Assembly (NCBI GenBank): GCA_034142505.1
Contig: JAWZDV010000062.1
Coordinates: 141,961-205,960 of the forward strand
Source: Hungatella_A sp034142505
GTDB taxonomy: Bacteria > Bacillota > Clostridia > Lachnospirales > Lachnospiraceae
Length of the DNA: 64,000 bases
Reading direction: 5' to 3'
This document shows positions 52,339 to 61,479 of this stretch, one piece after another. The stretch's first letter is position 1; every line of letters begins with the position of its first letter. A program made the position numbers and the translations under genes. The notes beneath the pieces were generated by a model. It saw only the letters and a program-made list of their open reading frames with translations. It searched no databases and had not been told where the DNA came from.

Positions 52339-54312
52339 TCATTCCTCTTCCAGCAGCTTTAAAAAATCCTCCTCCGACAAAATCGGTATCCCTAACTCTC
52401 TGGCTTTCTTATTCTTTGACGAATTGGAGGCCACATCATTGTTGATCAGATACGTGGTCTTTGCCGACACCGATCCGGCGGCTTTTCCGCCCCTGGACTC
52501 AATCACTTCCTGCAGCTCCTTCCGGTTGGCAAAATGCTCCACCGACCCGGTAATGACAAATGTCATCCCCTCAAAGATGGCCGCCCCGCCTGTGCTCTCC
52601 TGCACTTCGATGGTCAGCTCCTCCAGCAGCCGGTCCACCAGCCGGTTATTTTCCTCGTCTCCAAAATACTGAATCCAGGCATCCGCCAGCACTTTCCCGA
52701 TTCCGTCCACCGCCACCAGACTCTCCTCATCCGCGTGGCGCATTTTCTCAAAATCATATCCGAATGCCCGGCACAGCATCTTCGCATTCGCCAGCCCGAT
52801 CCCAGCGATCCCCAGTCCATAGATCACCCTGGGCAGCGTGGTAACACTTGCCGTCTTCACCGACTGGATCAGATTCTCATAGGATTTCTCCCCGAATCCC
52901 TCCATCTGCGTGATCTCATCCTTATACCGGTCCAGGTGAAACATGTCGGCATACTCCTTGATAAACCCTGCCCCGATAAACTTCTCCAGCGTCGCCTCCG
53001 AAAGCCCGTCAATATTCAGTGCATCCCGGCTCACCAGCAGCGTAAATCCTTTGATCTTCTTCGCCTGGCAGTCCGGATTGGTGCAGTATAGTGCCTTCAC
53101 ATCATTTACCTGGCTCACCTTCGTCTCCCCGCCGCACACCGGGCACTCCGAAGGCACGTGGGACACCCCGCTCCTGGTTAAGTTATCCGCAATCTGGGGG
53201 ATAATCATATTCGCCTTGTAAACCGTAATCGTGTCCCCTTCGCCTAACGCCAGGGATTCCAGAATACTCAGATTGTGCACGCTGGCCCTGCTCACCGTGG
53301 ACCCTTCCAGCTCCACCGGTTCAAACACCGCCACCGGGTTAATCAGCCCGGTTCTCGACGGACTCCACTCAATATATCGAAGTTTCGTCTCCCGGATCTC
53401 ATCCGCCCATTTAAATGCAATGGAATTGCGCGGAAATTTCGCCGTCCGCCCCAGAGACTCGCCGTAGGCGATATCCTCATAGGTCAGTACCAGTCCATCC
53501 GACGGCACGTCATAGGACCCGATGGCTTCCGCAAAATAAGCTACCTGATCCGGCAGCGTCTCCCTCGTCACCCGCTGATGCTCCACCACGTCAAAGCCCA
53601 GCTCCTTCAGCCACGCAAACTGACGGCTTCTGGAGTTCTCAAAATCCACTCCCTCCGCCGACACCAGCGCAAACGCCTCAAAATTCACATGCCGCCGGGC
53701 CGTAATCTCATTATTCAGCTGACGCACCGACCCACTGCACAAATTCCGCGGATTTTTATACTTCGCGTCCACATCCTCAATCTCATCATTCATCTTATTG
53801 AAATCCGAATACTTGATCACCGCTTCCCCGCGCAGCACCAGCGTCCCGTCAAACGCAATCTTTAACGGAATATTGTCAAATACCCGCGCATTGTTGGTGA
53901 TCACCTCGCCAATCTCGCCATTTCCCCGGGTAACCGCCTTTAAAAGTTCTCCGCCTGCATACGTCAATACAATCGTCAGTCCGTCCAGCTTCCAGGACAA
54001 CAGTCCCTCCTGGTCCCCCAGCCACTCCTGCAGGGCCGCCACATCCTTTGTCTTGTCAAGCGACAGCATGGCGGACGGATGGGCCTCCTTTGGCAGCTCA
54101 CTGAGCACCTCATAACCCACCTTCTGCGTCGGACTGCCCGACAGCACCACGCCGCTCTCCCTCTCCAGCGCCACAAGCTCATCATACAGCTTATCATATT
54201 CAAAATTGCTCATGATCTCCCGGCTCTCCTGGTAATACGCCTTTCCAGCCTCCGACAGAACCGTCACCAGTTCTTTCATTCTAGGAATCTGCTTTTCCAC
54301 TTGTTTCTCCAT
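52339..54312 (-). CDS. ligA: NAD-dependent DNA ligase
   Basis: Seals nicks in DNA during replication and repair. The 657-residue protein has an Ia domain (1-65), adenylation domain with Lys108 in SWKLDG, OB fold (about 305-385), a Zn finger CPVCG...YCTNPDC (about 395-420), helix-hairpin-helix repeats (about 440-565) and a C-terminal BRCT domain (575-650). The residues before the active-site KxDG (LLSW) differ from the usual CELK/EPK form. The first 32 bases overlap rluF. Confidence 0.92.
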   Translation of the reverse strand: MEKQVEKQIPRMKELVTVLSEAGKAYYQESREIMSNFEYDKLYDELVALERESGVVLSGSPTQKVGYEVLSELPKEAHPSAMLSLDKTKDVAALQEWLGDQEGLLSWKLDGLTIVLTYAGGELLKAVTRGNGEIGEVITNNARVFDNIPLKIAFDGTLVLRGEAVIKYSDFNKMNDEIEDVDAKYKNPRNLCSGSVRQLNNEITARRHVNFEAFALVSAEGVDFENSRSRQFAWLKELGFDVVEHQRVTRETLPDQVAYFAEAIGSYDVPSDGLVLTYEDIAYGESLGRTAKFPRNSIAFKWADEIRETKLRYIEWSPSRTGLINPVAVFEPVELEGSTVSRASVHNLSILESLALGEGDTITVYKANMIIPQIADNLTRSGVSHVPSECPVCGGETKVSQVNDVKALYCTNPDCQAKKIKGFTLLVSRDALNIDGLSEATLEKFIGAGFIKEYADMFHLDRYKDEITQMEGFGEKSYENLIQSVKTASVTTLPRVIYGLGIAGIGLANAKMLCRAFGYDFEKMRHADEESLVAVDGIGKVLADAWIQYFGDEENNRLVDRLLEELTIEVQESTGGAAIFEGMTFVITGSVEHFANRKELQEVIESRGGKAAGSVSAKTTYLINNDVASNSSKNKKARELGIPILSEEDFLKLLEEE

Positions 54313-55144
54313 CTGCTCTCTCCCTGCCAGTCAGTATCCCAGCCTCGTCAAACTCCTCCGCCTCCGGGGAAATGCTGCTGGAACCCTCCAATAATTTTAA
54401 TAATGTCTGATACTCCGCCGGCGTCACCTTCCGGTACCCGCCAGTCTTAAGATTCCCCAGACGCAGATTCATTATCCGCACCCGCTTAAGCGTTCGTACC
54501 TGATATCCAAGAGCTTCGCACATCCGCCGGATCTGCCGGTTCAGCCCCTGAGTCAAAATAATCGTAAATTCCCGAATCCCCGTAGCCTTTATCTCGCAGG
54601 GCCGCGTCACCGTATCCAGAATCGCGACGCCCTCGCTCATGGACTTCAAAAATTCTTTCGTCACCGGCTTATCCACCGTCACCACGTATTCCTTCTCGTG
54701 GGCATTTCCCGCTCTCATGATCTTGTTCACCAGATCGCCCTGGTTCGTCATCAAAAGCAGCCCCTCCGAGTCCTTATCCAGCCGTCCCACCGGATACACT
54801 CTGGACGGATACTTCAAAAACTCCACAATATTCGTGGCCCGGTCCTTATCCGACGTGGTGCAGACAATCCCCCGGGGCTTGTTCACGATCAGCAGCACCG
54901 GCTTCACTTTCCGAAACTTTTTACCGCCCTGTGCATCCCCTACGGCTTCGTCTCTGCCATCCGCGGACTGCCCGACCACATTCCCGTCACAGACCACCCG
55001 CTGTCCCGGCCGCACCTTCATCCCCATGGATGCCGTCACGCCGTCCACCGTCACCTTCCCGGCTTCAATCAGCCGGTCCGCCTCTCTCCGCGAACAGACT
55101 CCCATTTCACCTAAGTATTTATTTAAACGAATTTCCTCACTCAT
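54281..55144 (-). CDS. rluF: Pseudouridine synthase of the RluF/RsuA family
   Basis: Modifies uridine to pseudouridine in 23S rRNA (position 2604 in the E. coli numbering for RluF). An N-terminal S4 domain (RLNKYLGEMGVCSRREADRLIEAGKVTVDG) precedes the catalytic domain with Asp in GRLDKDSEGLLLMTN (about residue 120), and RQIRRMCEALGYQVRTLKRVRI is the RNA-binding segment of the RsuA group. The start at 55144 follows AGGAGA; 49 upstream codons in the same frame have no site. A charged tail is encoded in the overlap with ligA. Confidence 0.9.
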   Translation of the reverse strand: MSEEIRLNKYLGEMGVCSRREADRLIEAGKVTVDGVTASMGMKVRPGQRVVCDGNVVGQSADGRDEAVGDAQGGKKFRKVKPVLLIVNKPRGIVCTTSDKDRATNIVEFLKYPSRVYPVGRLDKDSEGLLLMTNQGDLVNKIMRAGNAHEKEYVVTVDKPVTKEFLKSMSEGVAILDTVTRPCEIKATGIREFTIILTQGLNRQIRRMCEALGYQVRTLKRVRIMNLRLGNLKTGGYRKVTPAEYQTLLKLLEGSSSISPEAEEFDEAGILTGRERADGETSGKADS

Positions 55145-55239
55145 CTTCACTCTCCTGACTTTATAAGCCTTAAAATTATACCACATTTCAAGCCCCAATG
55201 CACCATGTATTATTGAAAACCAGAAACCGTGCCGATCCC

Positions 55240-55304
55240 CAAAACAGAAAACCGGCAGGCTGTTAACTGCATTTTCATGCAAGTCCGTCAACAGTCTGCC
55301 GGCT
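55240..55304 (-). terminator. Terminator after queA
   Basis: A long stem (GCCGGCAG-A-CTGTTGAC with GTTAACAG-C-CTGCCGG) followed by TTTTCTGTTTT on the minus strand, 16 bp past the queA stop. Confidence 0.85.
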
Positions 55305-55319
55305 CCCTGATATTTTCAT

Positions 55320-56345
55320 TTAATAGATAAACATCGCATCCCCAAAACTAAAGAACCGATACCGCTCCTTTATCGCTTCTTCATAGGCATACAGCACATG
55401 CTCCCGGCCTGCCAGCGCACTGACCAGCATCACCAGCGTGGACTCCGGCAGATGGAAATTGGTGATCAGTGCGTCCAAAATCTTAAACTGATACCCCGGA
55501 TAAATAAAAATCTCCGTCCACCCGCTTCCCGCTTTCAAAATCCCGTCGTCCCCAGTGGCCGACTCGATGGTCCGGCAGCTGGTCGTCCCAACGCAGATCA
55601 CGCGCCCGCCTGCCTTTTTGGTATCATTAATCTTCTTCGCTTCTTCCTCTTCCACAATATAAAACTCCGAATGCATATGGTGGTCCAGAATATCGTCCAC
55701 CTTCACCGGCCGGAACGTCCCCAGCCCCACATGAAGTGTCACATGGGCAATGGTTACTCCCATATCTTCAATCTGCTGTAACAGTTCTTTCGTAAAATGC
55801 AGCCCGGCCGTAGGAGCCGCCGCAGATCCGTCATGCTTTGCATACACGGTCTGGTACCGGTTCTTGTCCTTCAACTGGTGGGTGATGTAAGGCGGCAGCG
55901 GCATCTGCCCTAACCGGTCTAAAATCTCCTCGAAAATGCCTTCGTAGGAAAACTGAATCAACCGGTTTCCCTCTTCCACCACATCCACAACCGTCCCCGT
56001 AAGCAGACCGTCACCAAAGGAAATCACGGTACCCACTTTTGCCTTCTTCCCCGGCTTCACCAGCGTCTCCCAGATATCATGCTCCTTTCTCTTAAGCAGC
56101 AGCACCTCAATCTTCGCTTCCGTATCTTCCTTCACACCGAACAGCCTTGCCGGAATCACCTTTGTGTCATTGATCACAAGACAATCCCCTTTTTTCAGAT
56201 AGGAGGTGATATCCCGAAACCCCTTATGCCAGATTTCTCCTGTCTCCTTATCCAGCACCAGGAGCCGCGACGCCGACCGGTCCTCCAGCGGGTCCTGTGC
56301 GATCAATTCTTCCGGCAACTCAAAATTAAAATCCGATACATTCAT
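55320..56345 (-). CDS. queA: S-adenosylmethionine:tRNA ribosyltransferase-isomerase
   Basis: Transfers and rearranges the ribosyl group of SAM to preQ1-tRNA, giving epoxyqueuosine in the wobble position of several tRNAs. The 341-residue QueA family protein has the start MNVSDFNFELPEELIAQDP, GSAAAPTAGLHFTKELL (about residue 168), and TTSCRTIES and LITNFHLPESTLVMLVSA near the C-terminus. It lies 93 bp after the gene for a membrane-anchored protein. The remaining queuosine genes are not in the window. Confidence 0.96.
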   Translation of the reverse strand: MNVSDFNFELPEELIAQDPLEDRSASRLLVLDKETGEIWHKGFRDITSYLKKGDCLVINDTKVIPARLFGVKEDTEAKIEVLLLKRKEHDIWETLVKPGKKAKVGTVISFGDGLLTGTVVDVVEEGNRLIQFSYEGIFEEILDRLGQMPLPPYITHQLKDKNRYQTVYAKHDGSAAAPTAGLHFTKELLQQIEDMGVTIAHVTLHVGLGTFRPVKVDDILDHHMHSEFYIVEEEEAKKINDTKKAGGRVICVGTTSCRTIESATGDDGILKAGSGWTEIFIYPGYQFKILDALITNFHLPESTLVMLVSALAGREHVLYAYEEAIKERYRFFSFGDAMFIY

Positions 56346-56438
56346 ACTGTCAATATCTCCTTATCTCCATGAACCCCATTCTGTCATTTAAGAAGCCTGG
56401 AACTCCTGCCGGGCTCCTTCCTGCGGCTCCGGCTGAGT

Positions 56439-57356
56439 TTACTGCTGGTTTTCTGCCTGTGTCTCCGGCGGGGTCTCCGCCATGGTTTCTCCCGCAATAT
56501 TCTCGGAGCCAGCGTCAGTCTCCGGCTGGGTCTCTCCGGTTTCACCCGTCAGCTCCCCAGTCTCCTCCGGCACGTCACTTCCCGCCGGGTCCGTCCCCAT
56601 GACCTGGTAAATCTCCCGCAGAACCGCGTCCATCTCCAGCGCGTTCTTCGCCTGCTCCTCCACCTGGGCGGACAGACTCTTCACACGATCCAGCATGCTG
56701 ACCCTGGCAATAAATTCCGCCTCCCGGTCCGTCACATCCTGGGTCATATAAAACTTTCCTTCCCCGTCCCGTTTCACATAGGACCAGGTCAGACTCGGCA
56801 TCAGCATCGCCGCGTCCTTATACTGAATCTCAAAATAGGGATAAATCACATAGGTAGCCGGCTCCAGACCATCCACAAAATAGCAGGTGATATTCTCATA
56901 CCCATCCACCACCTGGCGGACCTTGTCCATCTTCACCCGCTCCTCTTCCAGCTCCGCCTCACTCCGGTCCGTCTTCCCAAACACCGCCAGCAGCCGCGCC
57001 GGATCTCCATCCATCTTCGCCTGGCAGTACTCCTGCACCAGCGCCGTCAGTTCCGGTATCTCATCCTGTTTCAGTTCATACCGGGACAAATCGATCTCCA
57101 CCCCGGCCGCGCCGCTCTCCGTCCCATCCGGGCCAGACTCCGTTCCCTCTGCGCCACTCTCTATTCCATCTGCCAGGCTCTCTGTCCCGGCCGTCGTCCC
57201 GCCATCTTCCTTTTTGCTGCCGCCGGTTCCCCGGTCCACACCGATAATCACCAGGATCAGCACCAGCACCACAACCGGCACCGCCAGAAAGTACACATAT
57301 CTCTTAATCTTATCATTTGTAAACGTCACAGCCTTCTTTCTGCTCCGTCTCTCCAT
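56439..57356 (-). CDS. Membrane-anchored protein of unknown function
   Basis: A 305-residue protein with a basic N-terminus (MERRSRKKAVTF), one membrane helix (YVYFLAVPVVVLVLILVII, about residues 20-38), a Gly/Glu/Ser linker with repeats ESGxxGTESGPDGTESG (50-85), and an outside domain of about 150 residues (90-235) with an NTF2-like look (EYCQAKMDGDPARLLAVFGKTD). The C-terminus is a Glu/Thr/Pro-rich tail. It is not recognised as a named family. It is a single gene or first before queA. Confidence 0.65.
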   Translation of the reverse strand: MERRSRKKAVTFTNDKIKRYVYFLAVPVVVLVLILVIIGVDRGTGGSKKEDGGTTAGTESLADGIESGAEGTESGPDGTESGAAGVEIDLSRYELKQDEIPELTALVQEYCQAKMDGDPARLLAVFGKTDRSEAELEEERVKMDKVRQVVDGYENITCYFVDGLEPATYVIYPYFEIQYKDAAMLMPSLTWSYVKRDGEGKFYMTQDVTDREAEFIARVSMLDRVKSLSAQVEEQAKNALEMDAVLREIYQVMGTDPAGSDVPEETGELTGETGETQPETDAGSENIAGETMAETPPETQAENQQ

Positions 57357-57485
57357 CTATATTCATCCTCCAGGCTCATCAGTCTTGCTCTATTCTAACA
57401 AAAACCCCTGCAAAAAGCAACCGCCGCCAATAAGTTCCTTCGTAACATCTTCCACAGCAATTCCACAACAATTTTACAAAAACCC

Positions 57486-57514
57486 TTGCACATTTTCCAA
57501 CAATATAGTATTAT
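57486..57514 (+). promoter_or_regulatory. Promoter of tRNA-Arg
   Basis: TTGCAC (57486-57491), 17 nt, TATTAT (57509-57514), placing the start just ahead of the tRNA. Confidence 0.55.
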
Positions 57515-57523
57515 AATAGGGAT

Positions 57524-57595
57524 GCGCCTGTAGCTCAGTGGATAGAGCAGTGGCCTCCGGAGCTGCGTGCGTAGGTTCGATTCCTATCAGGCGCA
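57524..57595 (+). tRNA. tRNA-Arg (CCG anticodon)
   Basis: A 72-nt cloverleaf: acceptor GCGCCTG / CAGGCGC with discriminator A, D arm GCTC / GAGC, anticodon loop CTCCGGA with CCG at 57557-57559, and T arm GTAGG-TTCGATT-CCTAT. CCA is not encoded. It is a single gene with its own promoter and terminator. Confidence 0.95.
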
Positions 57596-57605
57596 TTCAA
57601 AATGG

Positions 57606-57652
57606 AAAACCCTGGAAGAACTTTATTTATAAAAAGTTTCTCCAGGGTTTTT
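57606..57652 (+). terminator. Terminator after tRNA-Arg
   Basis: AAAACCCTGGA...TCCAGGGTTTTT forms a long stem (inner part AACTTT / AAAGTTT) ending in TTTTT, 11 bp after the tRNA. Confidence 0.9.
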
Positions 57653-57721
57653 ACATGTAGACGTATCCCCCGGTTTTGATATATAATAGACTTTAATACC
57701 AAAGTCAAACGAGGAACCCAT

Positions 57722-58954
57722 ATGGATTTAACAAATCAGTTTATAGAAAATTACAAAAAGAGACGCGCCTTCTACGAAGCCGCCGGTATGATCGCGGCCA
57801 GGCAACTGGAATCTGCGTTGCAGGCGGCTGGTATCCGCGCGATGGTGACTTCGCGGGCGAAGAGTCCGGGGCGGTTGAAGAGTAAGGTGCAGCGTCGCAA
57901 TTCCAGGCGGTCGGTTCCTTACAAGAATATGAGGGAAATCTATGAGGATATCGCAGATTTAGCCGGGGTCAGAGTCTCGTTGTATTTCCCGGGAGACCGG
58001 GATAAGACCAACAGCCTGATTGTGGATCTCTTTACGATCCTGGAGACCAAGCAGTTCCCGGAGCAGTCCAGGCCTCCCAGCTACAACAAGCGGTTTTCCG
58101 GCTACTGGGCCAACCATTACCGGGCGCAGCTGAAAGAAGAATCCCTGGACGGAAACCAGAAACGTTATGCGGACGCGCGGATTGAGATTCAGGTGGCGTC
58201 TGTTTTGATGCACGCATGGTCCGAGGTGGAGCACGATCTGGTCTACAAACCACTTCAGGGAACCCTGTCGGATGAGGAGCTTGCCATTGTAGATGAGCTG
58301 AACGGCCTGGTTTTGGCCGGGGAGATCGCCTTAGAGCGGCTTCAAAGCGCAGGCAACGAGCGGATGAAGAACAAGAGCACCACCTTCGCCAGCCAGTACG
58401 ATTTAGCGTCCTACCTCTACAACTATCTGAGCAACAACTTCCGCCGGGAAGATGTGGAACTGCGCATGGGCAATATTGAGCTGCTGTTCAAGCTGATCAG
58501 CCGCTTAAAGATGAACTCCGTAAAAGAGATTGAGCCGGTTCTCAAATCCGTTAAATTTGAGAAGGACAGCCGCAACATTTCCCAGCAGATCATCGACCAG
58601 ATTATCACGGGAAGTGAGAAACGCTACCAGATCTATCAGGAGCTGCGCATCGACAGCAGCACGGACAACGACGCCTGCAGCCAGGCGATTAACGGCTTCT
58701 TCAGCCAGTGGGTTCCTTTAGAACGCTACTTAAACGGTCTGGCCTGCAAGAATTCACCCAAAACACGAGGTGCCTTTAACATCAATACCTTAAAACGGAT
58801 GAATGTCCTGGATAAAGACTGCTTAAATAAAATTATCTCTCTCAGAAAGACAAGAAACGTTTTGATTCATAACATCGAACTCCCTGAGGCAGATATCATC
58901 AACCGCCAGGCCGCCGAGGCCCGGGACCTGCTTGTCAAACTGAACAGTCATTAA
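57722..58954 (+). CDS. RelA/SpoT-type (p)ppGpp synthetase domain fused to a HEPN-like C-terminal domain
   Basis: A 410-residue cytoplasmic protein. Residues 40-180 form a RelA/SpoT nucleotide pyrophosphokinase domain: SRAKSPGRLKSKVQRR, then IADLAGVRVSLYFPGD (catalytic Asp region), the GYWANHYRAQL segment, and RIEIQVASVLMHAWSEVEHDLVYK, the synthetase signature. There is no HD hydrolase and no TGS/ACT regulatory part. A helical middle (190-300) leads to a C-terminal domain (about 320-410) ending with RKTRNVLIHN, which fits the Rx4-6H pattern of HEPN domains. It is transcribed alone, 70 bp after the tRNA terminator. It could be a stress alarmone synthetase or a toxic nucleotide-modifying enzyme. 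Confidence 0.8.
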   Translation: MDLTNQFIENYKKRRAFYEAAGMIAARQLESALQAAGIRAMVTSRAKSPGRLKSKVQRRNSRRSVPYKNMREIYEDIADLAGVRVSLYFPGDRDKTNSLIVDLFTILETKQFPEQSRPPSYNKRFSGYWANHYRAQLKEESLDGNQKRYADARIEIQVASVLMHAWSEVEHDLVYKPLQGTLSDEELAIVDELNGLVLAGEIALERLQSAGNERMKNKSTTFASQYDLASYLYNYLSNNFRREDVELRMGNIELLFKLISRLKMNSVKEIEPVLKSVKFEKDSRNISQQIIDQIITGSEKRYQIYQELRIDSSTDNDACSQAINGFFSQWVPLERYLNGLACKNSPKTRGAFNINTLKRMNVLDKDCLNKIISLRKTRNVLIHNIELPEADIINRQAAEARDLLVKLNSH

Positions 58955-59355
58955 ATCAATACATAACAGCTCATACAAAAACAAGGGTACTTTCTGAACT
59001 TTGGGTAAATGTGGAGTTAATGGAGAAAAGACGCGACAAGTAAGGTGCATCCGTTCGTGGTGGAATGGATGCACCTCCCCCCTACGTATGAGTGCGTTTG
59101 CATCGTTTCCTTCTGCCAATAAAGTCACCGGGAAATCACGAGATTCCATACCTAGCGGGGAAGGCTCCCTGGGCGGGCTCTGGTTGGTCGATTTCTGGAG
59201 GATCTTAGACCCGGAAGCATGAGACCAGCCAGAGCCCGCCCAGGGAGCCTTCCGAACGATTCAACCTACATATCTCGTGATTTCCCTCCACAACCTTATC
59301 CCTCCTCCCCCATTTACTGCAAACCGCACAGCCCCCTCCACTTCAAATCAAACTT
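58955..59355. other. 401-bp region with nested palindromes between two convergent genes
   Basis: It contains a 9-bp-stem hairpin (GGTGCATCC / GGATGCACC, 59044-59075) and the 157-bp nested palindrome at 59130-59286. Open frames here (59001-59222 plus, 58823-59149 minus) have no ribosome binding sites and follow from the symmetry. Confidence 0.6.
59130..59286. repeat. 157-bp nested inverted repeat (MITE-like element or structured RNA)
   Basis: The outer arms GGGAAATCACGAGAT (59130-59144) and ATCTCGTGATTTCCC (59272-59286) are perfectly complementary. The inner arms 59159-59189 and 59223-59253 pair over 31 bp with one mismatch, around a 33-nt loop. The whole can form a long hairpin or cruciform. 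It has no T tract. No transposase is next to it. Confidence 0.85.
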
Positions 59356-61479
59356 CTACTGAAAAATCCCCTTAATCCCATTCCAAATTTTCACAAACAC
59401 CTGGGTAATCCGGTACCACAGCCCATGACTTTCCACCACCGGCTCAATATCCACCGCATTGTCCGTCACACTGTCCTCGCTGATCTCCTGCGTTTTCAGT
59501 ATAATCTGGATACTCGCCGGCGTCTCATTCTTATCCGACGTAAAGGAAATCAGCTGCTGCTCCACATCCAGATTCAGGAAATTGGTCTCATCCTCCACCT
59601 TGTCAATCTCGCTCTTCACGCTTTCCTTCATTTTCTCATTGGCGTCCTTGACCCGCGTGGTAGTGGAATCCGCCACCGCCCGCTCCATAATCTCAATCAG
59701 CCCATCCAGCGTTTTCTCCGTGCCGCTTTCCACATCCGCCCGGTTCGCTTTCAGCGTATTCTGCAGGATTGTCAGCGTATTGGCCAGATTTCCCGACGCG
59801 CTGGTCAGCCGCTGAGCCGTCACCATAGTGTCATCCAGCATCCGGTCAAAATCCGCCTGATCCCGCTTCTTGATGGAATTGACCGTGCTGATTCCCGCCA
59901 TGGCATTCTCCAAATCCGCCGCCACATTGTCCAGTTCATTGAGCACACCTGCACTGCTGGTAAATGTCCCGTCAACCGAACTGTTGTCCAGCACCTCCTG
60001 CAGCTCATAAACCACATCCTGTACCTGGCCGATCATCTGGGTATATTGATCCAGCAGCTCATAAAGTTCATCCACATTGCCTCCGGCGGCAGCCGCAATG
60101 GCATCCTGAAGCTCCTGTCTCATGCTGTCCGCCTGAGCCTTTCCGATATACGGCTCCAGACTCTTAATCAGCGCCAAGGTCTGCTGCTTCATCGCTCCCA
60201 GCGCCTGGGCCATCTGGGCCTGCGTCATGCTCCCGCTGGTCACCATCCCCAGCGCCTCCGACATCTCATCCAGTTTTCCCTGCACACCGTCCACCTGCGC
60301 CTGCAGCTTATCGACCTTGGCCTGGGTCACACTCCCGGTATTCTGTAAATCCCCCTGCAGATCCCGCAGATCATTCTTAAGTCCATTTAACTTCCCGCCA
60401 AGGTCCGCAAAATCATCCTCCGACCCTCTCGCCACATCTACCAGCCGGTCCATCTCCTCGCTGATATCCAACATAGTCTGATGCACATTATCAATATCCG
60501 GCGACAGTTCATTGAGCGCTGCGCTCAACCCTGCCAGTTCCTCAATCCCCTGATCGGTGCTGGCCGTCAGTTCATCCTTGGACGCGTCAAATTTCTCCTT
60601 CGCATTCTGCAGCTGCCGAAGCCCTTCCTTCGTCGTCGCCACTCCATTTGTCAGCCCATCCAGCTTATCCAGCACGTCATTCAAGCTGTCTATCAATTCC
60701 TCCGCCGAGTCCGAAAACGTATCCTTCGCCTCCCGGATATCCTTGATCTCCTTCATCTGGTCCAGCGTCCCCGGGACCATCATCATAAAGATTCCCATGG
60801 ACTCAAAATCACTGGACCCGATCTCCATATGAAAGGTCGCCGTCTCCCCCGGCACTGCCGCAAACAGAATCACCTTGTACGTTCCCAGGGACTGTGTCTG
60901 TGAACCCGGTGCCACGATGGTATTCACATCCTCCATATTCACCGCCGTAGCCACCTGCAGCAGCATATTATTCTTATAATAGTCCTTCGCCTTCTCGTTG
61001 GGCGTGCAGGCCACATCGATTGCCACCAGCCCGTCGGCCCCGGCCAGCGCCTCCGCCTCCACCGGTACCCCGTTCAGCTGATAGGAAATGTCGAAGTCCC
61101 AGGGCAGAATAATGCTCTCATTATCCATCTGGCACTCATAATAGAACCGTTCCTTGCTGTCCTCCGGCAGATTCCAGGTCACCCCGTCCTCCGTTTGCAC
61201 CGGCTCCACATGGCTGGACATATTGGTCACATCCGTATACGTCCCATAATCCGTAAAGGACCGGATTCCATTCAGATTACACCCTTTCACAATGCTGGTA
61301 TGGGTCCGCGCCCCATAGTAATCCAGGTTTACATAAAGCGCCTCATCCGTGTCAATAGAAGGAGGTCCCGCAAATGCCGTCACGGTCATATTCCCGGACG
61401 CCATAGCAGCCGTCAGGCCAATCGCCACACCTTTGCGCAGTCTGTTTTTATTCTTACTATTCTTCCACATCATCTTCAT
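59356..61479 (-). CDS. Secreted coiled-coil protein coupled to the MMPL transporter
   Basis: A 707-residue protein with a signal peptide (RLRKGVAIGLTAAMASGNMTVTAFA, cleavage near residue 37), a beta-rich N-terminal domain (38-240), a long heptad-rich coiled coil (about 245-620; segments such as LRQLQNAKEKFDASKDELTAS and VDKLQAQVDGVQGKLDEM), and a C-terminal amphipathic end (LWYRITQVFVKIWNGIKGIFQ) that could touch the membrane. It overlaps the 3' end of the MMPL gene by 23 bases and is thus co-translated. It may be an extracytoplasmic partner of the transporter, like the YhgE/Pip-type proteins. The family was not recognised with certainty. Confidence 0.7.
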   Translation of the reverse strand: MKMMWKNSKNKNRLRKGVAIGLTAAMASGNMTVTAFAGPPSIDTDEALYVNLDYYGARTHTSIVKGCNLNGIRSFTDYGTYTDVTNMSSHVEPVQTEDGVTWNLPEDSKERFYYECQMDNESIILPWDFDISYQLNGVPVEAEALAGADGLVAIDVACTPNEKAKDYYKNNMLLQVATAVNMEDVNTIVAPGSQTQSLGTYKVILFAAVPGETATFHMEIGSSDFESMGIFMMMVPGTLDQMKEIKDIREAKDTFSDSAEELIDSLNDVLDKLDGLTNGVATTKEGLRQLQNAKEKFDASKDELTASTDQGIEELAGLSAALNELSPDIDNVHQTMLDISEEMDRLVDVARGSEDDFADLGGKLNGLKNDLRDLQGDLQNTGSVTQAKVDKLQAQVDGVQGKLDEMSEALGMVTSGSMTQAQMAQALGAMKQQTLALIKSLEPYIGKAQADSMRQELQDAIAAAAGGNVDELYELLDQYTQMIGQVQDVVYELQEVLDNSSVDGTFTSSAGVLNELDNVAADLENAMAGISTVNSIKKRDQADFDRMLDDTMVTAQRLTSASGNLANTLTILQNTLKANRADVESGTEKTLDGLIEIMERAVADSTTTRVKDANEKMKESVKSEIDKVEDETNFLNLDVEQQLISFTSDKNETPASIQIILKTQEISEDSVTDNAVDIEPVVESHGLWYRITQVFVKIWNGIKGIFQ

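Noticed and set aside
57524..57595. tRNA-Arg as an attachment site for an integrated element
   Set aside because: No second copy of the tRNA 3' end and no integrase gene was found in the window.
58823..59222. Overlapping open frames on both strands downstream of the RelA/SpoT-HEPN gene
   Set aside because: No ribosome binding site, and they follow from the palindrome symmetry.
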